64,000 nucleotides of DNA. It comes from Terana coerulea (taxonomy: Eukaryota > Basidiomycota > Agaricomycetes > Polyporales > Phanerochaetaceae). The notes below the pieces were generated by a model that saw nothing but the letters and a program-made list of their open reading frames with translations, did not search any database and was not told the origin of the DNA. Positions 56,383-64,000 of the stretch are shown in pieces (position 1 is the first letter of the stretch; every line of letters begins with the position of its first letter). Location: the NCBI GenBank assembly GCA_024811115.1, contig JAKOGH010000790.1, positions 248,001-312,000 on the forward strand, in the 5' to 3' direction. The translations under genes were made by a program, and so were the position numbers.

Positions 56383-57559
56383 TCAAAGACACTGCGAGTA
56401 ATACGCTGCGAGAAACCACAGGTCAGCGCCGTGTCCACGACCGCACTTGAACTGCCAACGCTCACCGTTCTGCGCGGTGCAGGTGAACGGCGCGACGCAG
56501 CCTGTCGGGCCCGCGAAGCCCTGGCCGCCACACTGCCCGTACTGCGCGACGGTGCCCGCCGCCGCGGAGGTCGACGGCGACGGCGCGGCCGGCGCGCTTG
56601 CGGACTGCATTCAGCACACAGCGTCAGTGCATGCAATGCCTTGGAGCGGCGGGCGCGACGTACGCTGGCGATTGGCGGGGGCGCGGGCGCGCCGGTGCCC
56701 GAGCCGTAGAGCGGGGGCCCGGGGATGACGTACGTCGTCTCCGCCTGCGCCGCGTTCGAGTAGATGTCGATGTTGACTGTGCACGGTGCGGCTGGGGTGA
56801 GTATGTGTATTCGGGGTCAAGGGCGGGCGGTGTACGCACGGCCGGGGTCGTCGTTGCTGTAGGCACCGGGGAAGGAGACGAGCTCGTCGCTCGTCGGCGC
56901 GCGCGAGCCGCCACCTGTAATCTGGATCTGCGCGCACTCGGGATAGAATTGCTGCCAGCGACCCGGCGCATCAGCCTCTCTCCCATTTTCAATTCCAGTA
57001 CGTGAGGGGTACGCACCGCGGGCATGGCGTGCAGCGCGTGCCGGGGCATTGTGCGAGGTAGGTGAGCTGCGTGGAGTGTGATTTATGCCACGGTAAACCG
57101 AACGCAAGAGACGAAGGGCCGCACCATGGGGCCGTACGAGTGCACCCAGACTTGGTTCCAGTAGGCGGTGACGTCGGAGCCGGCCGCCACGGTCGCGGTG
57201 AGCTGGAGGGCGCCGGCGGTGCCGTCGTCGTTACAGGCGATTTGAGAGGAGGTGGTATCTTGAATCGGGTTGCTGGGTAAGACCACATTGTCAGCGCATC
57301 CAACCATGCAAGATCATTATGACTACACCTACTAGGATGACCACGGCCGCTGGATGGTGGTCTGTCCGGTGGGCTTGCTATAAGGAGCCCTAAGACAGAA
57401 CACCATCAGCTCGTGGTTCAAACAAAGTGCACACAGCCAGCGTGCATACCATCCTTGGTACCACTTTCCACCGTTGGAGTAGGCAAGGACGCCACCGTGC
57501 GCGAGCACGGCGGGCACTGCGGAAGAGGCAAGGGCGAGGAGAGTGGCGAATGCAAACAT
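56383..57559 (-). CDS. AA9 lytic polysaccharide monooxygenase with CBM1, core shortened
   Basis: Secreted copper enzyme family that cleaves cellulose oxidatively. Signal peptide [20 protein letters not shown], then the mature N-terminal His ([17 protein letters not shown]). It continues [56 protein letters not shown] and [12 protein letters not shown], so the two copper His are present. The text then jumps to [36 protein letters not shown] and [12 protein letters not shown], a linker, and a CBM1 ([32 protein letters not shown], split by an intron). The usual 70-85 residues between TYLAxC and FYPEC (FKI, IPS..LAPGNY, RHEIIALH) are missing around 57010, so activity is doubtful unless the assembly dropped bases. 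Confidence 0.85.
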
Positions 57560-57631
57560 CCTGTCCGACGGGTGCGCGTTTGGCTGAGATCAGGTGCGTT
57601 GTCCTGAGCCAACGGTGATGCCCACAGCCGG

Positions 57632-57639
57632 TTTAAATA
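57632..57639 (-). promoter_or_regulatory. TATA-like element of the AA9 gene
   Basis: On the minus strand this reads TATTTAAA, 73 bp upstream of the AA9 start codon, a normal position for a TATA box in a strongly regulated secreted-enzyme gene. Confidence 0.5.
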
Positions 57640-58931
57640 CGAGGACGCGGCATACACTGCGGCGGGTCTGAGCAGCGGCGTGCCGTGCAAGAGCTGGCCG
57701 CAACGTCCCTGGGCAGCGACGGGCTTTCTACGAGTGCGAAAGCACGGCTGTGAAGACTCGCAAGGAGGCGCGGCAGCCATCCCGTCTGCGTTTTCAAACT
57801 GCAGAGACCGCGAAGGCAGGGCTGTATGTCCGCTTGACGCCCTGTGCCAAGCCCGGCACGGCAGAAACTCGCCAGGCAGGAAAAGACTTTGAACGATGTG
57901 ATCCGCGGGAGTGCCCGCCGTCTTCCTAGCAGCCCATATGCGCGTTGAACTTCGGAAGAAGCCGACGTGTGTGGGGATGCGGGGGATGCGGGGATAGCTG
58001 GGGTACTAGGTCTATGCGTCAGAGAGCGATGTGTGCCTGGCGACGCTGGCACGTAGCACAGTGCTCTATTTGTCGTGCAGATGCATCCCTTGAGAAGGGA
58101 TGGATGAGATGGGGAGGTAGGACTGCTTGGCATGCCTTTCGTATGCCGCGATTGAAGACATCGTGTCACCGTCCGGACGCGGACGGGCAAGTACTGTCCG
58201 TCATGGACCATAGCTTGATCGTCGGGCTGCGTGTATGTGCGTAAGACGCTGCCTATGGGTCCATACGTCAGGATGACCAAGGGAATGGATTGAGAATAAG
58301 CATGCACCATGCGACGTACCTCGCAGTCCAGGACTGTCCGTCGGATCCATCCTCGGGATGAACTCGGTTCCGTGAGCGAGCGAGCAGAGGATGCCGACGC
58401 CCGTCGCAGGCAGCAAGTTGTACGACACGTGCTTCGTGGGCGGACGGGTCGTGGAGGAAGTGCTGCAGGCCGGGCAGACGGACAGGGCGACACGGTCAGG
58501 CTGTCGCCGTCCCTCAGTCGAATGGTCGTTCGTTGTGAACGCCAGCCTGTCTTAGCCGCTAGCCGCAATTCATATGGATGTGGGGAGAAGCGGCCTACGG
58601 AGGTTGGGTAAGGTGCCCCGGAGCCTGTTGGTGTCAAGACGCGAACTTGAACATGCCACGTCCGCAGCGAATGAGGCGCCTACCCCTTTTCAACCCTTCC
58701 CGCGCCACAAGGGCGTCGAGTGCCGAGGCAGACCACTCGAGAGTCGACAACCGAACCTTGCGGATGATAAGTATATAAACCCGTTCAGTCACGTTATCTT
58801 TTGTACATACAAGAAGCATTCCGCAGATTACACATAAATTACACGATGCGGACAGCTTACGAAGAGCGAGGACTCAGTACATAGACGACAGCGACGGCCC
58901 AAGCGGCCACATAATACAGAGCGGACAACAT
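57640..58931. other. long upstream region of the AA9 gene
   Basis: 1.3 kb between the AA9 start and the 3' end of the DUF6534-type gene. A 334-codon minus-strand open frame (57633-58637) is Ser/Pro/Arg-rich, lacks introns and resembles no family, so I read the stretch as promoter plus spacer. It holds the SYGGRG cluster listed separately. Confidence 0.4.
57971..58003. promoter_or_regulatory. cluster of four CreA/Mig1-type SYGGRG sites
   Basis: GTGGGG (57971), GCGGGG (57979), GCGGGG (57988) and CTGGGG (57998) all match SYGGRG within 33 bp, about 410 bp upstream of the AA9 start. CreA/Cre1 repressors of carbon catabolite repression bind this consensus and often need adjacent sites. Binding is inferred from sequence only. 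Confidence 0.45.
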
Positions 58932-60524
58932 TCACTCCATCTCCAGGTCGTTCGACAGACTCGCCGGTTTCTTCATGTCATACACCTACCAAAAACACAC
59001 AACAACTCAGCAAACGCCAGCACCAATGCATCGTGCCCACTCACCGACTCCTCCGGCGTACGCTCCGGCGCCCCCTCCTCCGCGCGCGTCCACGCCCCAT
59101 CAGGCACATACACCTCGCTCCTTGGCGGCGGCGACGCCTTCAACGTCCCCAACCTCACCGCCGCCCCGCCCCCACCCGCCGCCGGCGCGCCGTCGCTGCG
59201 CCGGCCCGGCCCGCCGCTGCCCGTACGCGCCCAGCTCGCGTCGCGCTCCTCCGTGCCCGGCGCGTGCCGGCCGCCGACGACGCGGATGCGGCTGTTGAGG
59301 ACGGCGAGGAGCGAGATCGGGTAGAGCTTCGCCATGCTGAGCGACACCGCGGTGTAGTACGGCTGGTGCCGGAATGCGAGGAAGAGCGCGAGCGCGAGGA
59401 GCGCGGCGAGCGCTGCGGGGGCAGGTGGTCAGCGGGCGCCGTGGATGGCGCGCGCGGGGTGCGCACCTGTGATTGAGCCGGTCTCGACGGTGAGGCCGAT
59501 GGCTTTGTGGGTGACGTCGCGTGCGGCGAGCGTCTCTCGATGTCTTTGCAGAAGCTAGTGTTTGGTGAGCACCGTGTTTCGAAGAGTGCGGGTTTCAGAG
59601 GACGCACGAAGTATGTTGTAGACACAGCAATCACCAGGTCGCACACGAAACTGCCCGCATGCCAGATCTAAATACCAAAGTTGGAAGAAGCGTGTCTTAC
59701 ACGAATTTGTTACAGACGTACTGTAGCACTAACAAAGGCCTTCTGCGGTATTTGCGTGAAGTCGCCTATGATTGATGCTTGTGCCCCTTGGGCAATGGCA
59801 GCCGAGCCTTGAAGGAGCGCGAGCTGCGAGAGCCTTCAGAATCCCATCACTGAGAGCTGCAAGCGGAGCACAACTCACCGCAGTGATCCCATACGCAAGC
59901 CCCTTGGACTGCGACAAAACAAAAACCCTATAGGCGTAGAACATCTGCACAACCGTGCTCGCTGCAGCAACGAAGCGATCAACGCGCAACCCGGGGGCGC
60001 AGGAGCCAGCCAGCCAAACTCACTGATCCCGGTGAAGACCGGCACCGACACCCAGTCGAGCTGCACCGAGTCGAGCGCGGCGCGGTGCCCGTACCCGTGC
60101 ACGTACCGCTGGAACGCGTTGTACATCACGAGCGCCGTCTGCGCCGTCTCGAGCGCGTACACGCCGTACACGACCGTCTTCTTCCGCGCGCCGTCCCGCG
60201 GGAACGCGACGGTGTACATGTCTGGGGCCCGGCGTCAGCGGATGCGCGCCGCGAGAAGGGAGGGGGGGGGGGGGGGGGGGTGGGCACGCACAGACTTGGA
60301 CGGAGAGGATGCCGTAGAGGGCCCAGTTGAAGAGATACCCGATGAGCTGTCGCGCACGGCTCTGTCAGCGGCGGCCTGCATCGCAGACCCACAGAGGGAG
60401 ACAGACCAGAGGCCCTGCACTACACACCCAAAGCGTCAGTCAGCACAGGCAGCAGCCATTCCCCGTAAGTAGCTACGCACATCTGGGCTACGTTCGCAGG
60501 TAGCGCATCGGCGGCGGTGTCCAT
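58932..60524 (-). CDS. DUF6534-type seven-helix membrane protein
   Basis: Agaricomycete-expanded integral membrane family of unknown function. Start MDTAADALPANVAQM (ATG ends at 60524), then LIGYLFNWALYGILSVQV, YMYTVAFPRDGARKKTVVYG, VYALETAQTALVMYNAFQRY, DWVSVPVFTGI, VQMFYAYRVFVLSQSKGLAY, SFVCDLVIAVSTTYFVRPL, a TVETGSITAALAALLALALF helix, and the family-typical end of the core MAKLYPISLLAVLNSRIRV. The cytosolic C-terminal tail is Gly/Pro-rich and ends SLSNDLEME in a separate small exon (stop 58932). The first intron (from about 60480) has no clean GT in phase; a GC donor or an indel is possible. The intron after LSVQV contains a 19-base C run on the coding strand. Confidence 0.8.
60262..60280. 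repeat. 19-base G run inside an intron
   Basis: Uninterrupted G19 on the plus strand (C19 on the coding strand), inside the intron between LSVQV and YMYTVAF of the DUF6534-type gene. It could form a G-quadruplex, and its true length is doubtful given the run-length errors elsewhere. Confidence 0.9.
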
Positions 60525-61756
60525 GTCGCCTGCGGGGTAACGGGCAATGTGTGTGCCGAGTGCCCCAAAGACTGACCGACGGGGGCGGCGAGGGGCTAGG
60601 TGTGCCTCGCTTGTTAGAGACGCAGTTATTACGGAGAGGGGGACGCACAGCCCCGCCGTCGTGGCACCACACAGATCGCGGGGGGCAGATGGGGGTCGCA
60701 GAGGGGAGCGCAGGCGCCAAGTGGGCATGGTGGCACCGGCGTGGCAGGGCATCGCCCGGAGAAGGCTCGCAGGGGATGGCGAACCAGCGGGGCGGGGCGC
60801 GTGACGGCGACGGCGGATGCGTGCGTGGCCTTCGATCAGGAGGGCGTGGAAGGCGAGAAGCGCGGCCGTCCTTCGAATGCCCACCGGCCGGCGTGCGCCC
60901 GGGGTGATATATGTCTGTCTTGACCTACACTATGCGTTATTTGCTTTCTTTCACTGGTGGCGAGGGACTGGGACGCGGCGCACCCAACCGCCTCACAAAC
61001 CCCGCACCAGAGGCAGCCCCCTCCTCCCAATACACCCACCCCACAGCGCTATGACGCCCAAAGAACCCCACAAGCCCCCTTCCGCGCCACCACCTGTGAG
61101 ACAGCAGCGCGACGCAGCCCGCGTGTGTGAACGCACCACACACAAAAACGGAGCGACGGCTTCCCGCGGACGTCAGGGCGCTATACATAGCCCTTCCCCG
61201 CCGCATGCAAACCGGCCATTACGCCTCCAATATATCTGCAGAACACACGCAAATCGCGTCGCGAAGATGGACGAGCGACAGATAGATGGTGGGTGGAAGC
61301 ACTGGCGACTTGAAGAGTACCTGACAGTAAGCTTCGCAGTGGGACGCACTGAGCTCAGGCGAGACGCTACCTCACCTTCTGCATCTCATGGCGGTGTTCC
61401 CATCGTTTACAATCTTCTGCCCCTGTCCGATTCGTAGGCTTGCTGGGTCTTTGAGGAGGGCTAGACCGACATGGTCGCGGTCAACTGCTGCATGGGCGTC
61501 AATAGCTGTGCCACCGCACGCTCGCCGGCGATTCCCGAGTGCCACAAAGTCGGGAACGAAACAACATTTTTCCTGACCGGCCGGTCTCGTCCCTGGTCAC
61601 TCGACACCACGTAGGTACGCCTTTACAGAAATAACATAGAATGATAATGTACACATTGTCATTACAAAGGTCGTGTATTTATACAAGTCCGTGTGTGAAT
61701 GCCAGTCAACAGTCCAGCCGAACTCATGCCTCCACCGCTCAAGTCGCTCCAGGGCC
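60525..61756. other. intergenic, no gene seen
   Basis: 1.2 kb between the start of the DUF6534-type gene and the stop of the Mug190-like gene, both minus strand. It is GC-rich with many short open frames on both strands; none has a recognisable motif or splice pattern. Presumed promoter of the DUF6534-type gene at its left end. Confidence 0.4.
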
Positions 61757-64000
61757 TCACTCCGTCTCGACCGTGTTCCCGACATGGTTCTCATTCGACC
61801 CGTTCCCGGTGATCTTCCCCTTCAGGCTCGCCACCCGCCGCTTGAGGCCCTCCTTGCTCCACTTGCCCGTCCGCGCCGCCTGGTACTGCATCACGCCGCG
61901 GTGGCGCATCTGCAGCTGGTGCTTCTTCTCCGCGTCGAGCTCCTGCCGCTCGCCCTTCGACAGGTCGTCCTTGTTTTGGAGCTCGGCCGTGCGCTCCGCG
62001 ATCGCCGCCTGGCCCTCGACGCGGTCGTACGCCTCGTAGCGGTGCCGCTCCGGCCCCGTCTGCTGGTACGCCTCGTGGTCCGGGTCGAGCCCCGAGTCGA
62101 GCACGACGGTGCACGTCAGCCAGCCGACGACCTCGTACTCGTGCGTCTGCTGCGTCTGCTCGTTAACTACATCCCCGTCAGCCGCTTGCCCCCGCACGTT
62201 ACAATCAGGAACACGCACTGTAGTTCTGCCGGATCTGCTTCAGGTCCTTGCTCTTGAGCACCGGCACGCGGATCGCCGTCTCCTCGTCGTCCGGCACGTC
62301 CTTGAACCAGCACACGGCGAGGTAGTCGCAGTCCGCGCCGAGCGGCGTGATCCCGCCCGAGCCGATCTCGAACACGACCGCGCTCGAGTAGCGGTTGTAC
62401 ACCGGCAGCCGCACCTTCTCCACCGGCGGGTCCCACACGACCGCCCCGCCCTCGGCGCGCGCGGACGACGACGGCGGCTTGTACGTGTCCTCCGTCACGA
62501 CGACCTCGAGCTTCTTCGTGTCGAAGCCCTTGAAGCCCTCAGCGGGCTCGATGCGGATCTCGCCCGGGATCTCGAGCGTGCCCGTCTCCCAGCCGAGCAT
62601 GGACCGCGGCAGGGGGTGTTCACCTGCCGGAACATGAACGAGATGTTCACGCGGCCGTATCCTGCTATCCGTGAGTCCTCAATCACCAAACATTCTACAA
62701 AGTTCGGACTCACCGACACCCTCCTGCAGCGAGAACAGCCGCGTCACCTCCGAGCTGTTCTTGAACAGCTCCGCCAGCTTCACGGTCACGATGCCCAGCA
62801 CGGGATCCTTCTCCCTTACGCGCGCGTCGCGCACCTGCACGCGGACGACCGTGTCCCGCCAGTCGCGCACGAAGCGCTCCGTGCCCGCCTCAAAGTACGG
62901 CATCGCGCTGTACTGCTTCACGCGCGTCTTGTAGATCATGTCGTCGTTCACGATGATCTCGCAGTAGCTGTTCGGCAGGTTCCCGCCCGCCTGCTCCGGC
63001 TCCGCCGTGTCCTGCCCCGCCTGCCCCTCGCGGTTGCCCGACGCGCCCTGGATGTCCTGCCGCTCCACTGCCACGAGCCGTCAGTACACGCCGCAGCACG
63101 GAAGTCTGAGGCACACGCACGGTTGTTGATCTGGTGGATGATGACGCTCAGGACGCCGGTCGGGATGTTCGGGTCGGGCGGCGTGCGCAGCGCGTCCGCC
63201 TCCTCGGCGGTGTCCGCGACCGACGGCTTGTCCGCGACCTGCGCCGTCTGCGCCTTGACCTCCGCGGGCACGTTCGGGCTCTCCTCCTTCTTGAGCGCCT
63301 TGTTCAGCGGCGCCTTCTCGAAGTAGCCGACCTCCCAGTGCAGCGTCCCCGGCATGTCGTTCGCGTCCTCGAAGCCCTGAAGCTTGTCCGTGCGCGCGTG
63401 CATTTGGTTCGGCTGTTTTGCTGTGTATCAGACACCCAGCATTCTGCGCGGAGAACATAAAGGAACTCACGTTCTTCATGATCTCGACGACGGGAATGGT
63501 GACCCGGCCGATGAGATCGTCAGCGGAACGCTTGTCGCTGTCCCAGAGCATCGCGCTGAGGTCTTCCTCGCCCTTCGACCTCGTCCTCCGTGAGCAGCAG
63601 CACGGCCGTCTCCTCCCACACCGGGTTCAGGTCGCCCTGGATGATGCGCGTGCTGTACAGCGGCTTGCCAAACTTCGCGTACGCGAGCACGATGTACGGG
63701 TCCGACTTGCCGTTGCGGTCCTGCGCGTCGAGCCCGATCGCGTGGTGGATCGTGACGACGAACACGCCGAGCGCCTTCGTGTCCTTCGGCGCCGCGCCGG
63801 CGAGCATCTGCGCGAGGTTGATGGTCATCGACTTGGGCGCGATGAATTGGGCGCACTAAAGAGAATTTAGACGGCGTTTGGACAAGATGTGTGAAGGCAC
63901 TTACACCTGCAGCAATACCCATTTCGACGAACTTTTGGATCATGGGCAGGTCCAGGACATTCGGAAGCTTTTTCGTGAACGGCTCAACGCTGACTGCAAC
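61757..64000 (-). CDS. C2-domain membrane-contact protein, Mug190/tricalbin-like (3' part)
   Basis: The gene runs off the right edge, so only the C-terminal part is present. VEPFTKKLPNVLDLPMIQKF and FIAPKSMTINLAQML are the end of an SMP-like lipid-transfer domain. They are followed by C2 domain 1 (LGVFVVTIHHAIGLDAQDRN, GKSDPYIVLAYAKFGKPLYS, DLNPVWEE, LSAMLWDSD), a linker, C2 domain 2 (NSYCEIIVNDDMIYKTRVK, DPVLGIVTVKLAELF) and a C-terminal region ending GNGSNENHVGNTVETE. Such proteins tether ER to plasma membrane; assignment to the fission-yeast Mug190 group is by overall order. Two frame breaks: the G5 run 62612-62616 (one base missing; VNTPLPRSMLGWETG restored) and near 63575 (one extra base; EDEVKGEEDLSAML restored). 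Confidence 0.8.

Noticed and set aside
57633..58637. 334-codon minus-strand open frame upstream of the AA9 gene
   Set aside because: Low-complexity Ser/Pro/Arg composition, no introns, no family features, and the region makes sense as promoter with SYGGRG sites; long chance frames are common in GC-rich DNA.

Overview
The window is nuclear DNA of a filamentous basidiomycete, most likely a wood-decay Agaricomycete of the polypore type. The evidence is dense spliced genes with 45-70 bp GT-AG introns, a fungal tRNA ligase, a CBM1-tailed AA9 lytic polysaccharide monooxygenase, a multi-pass membrane protein of the Agaricomycete DUF6534 kind, F-box genes, and a recurrent MYND-finger family. No rRNA, tRNA, CRISPR or intact transposon was recognised.

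Layout. 0.2-13.2 kb is conserved housekeeping: a Ser/Pro-rich conserved protein, the GTPase GPN2, the CCAAT-binding subunit HAP3, the spliceosomal helicase BRR2 (about 2,164 aa, nine exons) and an Agaricomycete-type unknown protein. 13.9-20.3 kb is a tandem duplication of a monocarboxylate-transporter-like MFS gene. The second copy is intact (13 exons, 455 aa), the first carries an early stop, and a MYND-family 3' fragment lies between them. 20.7-27.1 kb holds an F-box gene, a Ser/Pro-rich unknown and a second MYND-family member. 27.4-30.1 kb is TRL1. A gene-poor gap of 2.6 kb follows. 32.7-41.6 kb has an UNC93-like transporter, a third MYND-family member, ribosomal protein L14, an F-box/LRR-like protein and a TMEM242-like protein. 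41.9-50.3 kb has EXO70, an AT-rich E(z)-type SET-domain gene, and a divergent pair of autophagy genes, ATG18 and ATG101. 50.8-56.1 kb has two more MYND-family genes flanking CCT3. 56.4-64 kb has the AA9 gene, the DUF6534-type gene and the 3' part of a C2-domain Mug190-like gene.

Two signals run across the window. First, five dispersed loci encode the same C-terminal region, ending in an AFN-x-A-x-R-x-DVD-x-IF-x-LR-like motif that is interrupted at the same place by a phase-2 intron; two of them also carry a well-formed MYND finger. I do not recognise this post-MYND domain. Second, many genes, including essential single-copy ones (BRR2, TRL1, CCT3, L14), contain single-base reading-frame breaks, mostly in C/G runs of 3-6. 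With those breaks allowed for, exon lengths add up exactly to whole codons, so consensus sequence error is more likely than gene death. Gene models below are manual, from splice consensus and family knowledge; no search was run.
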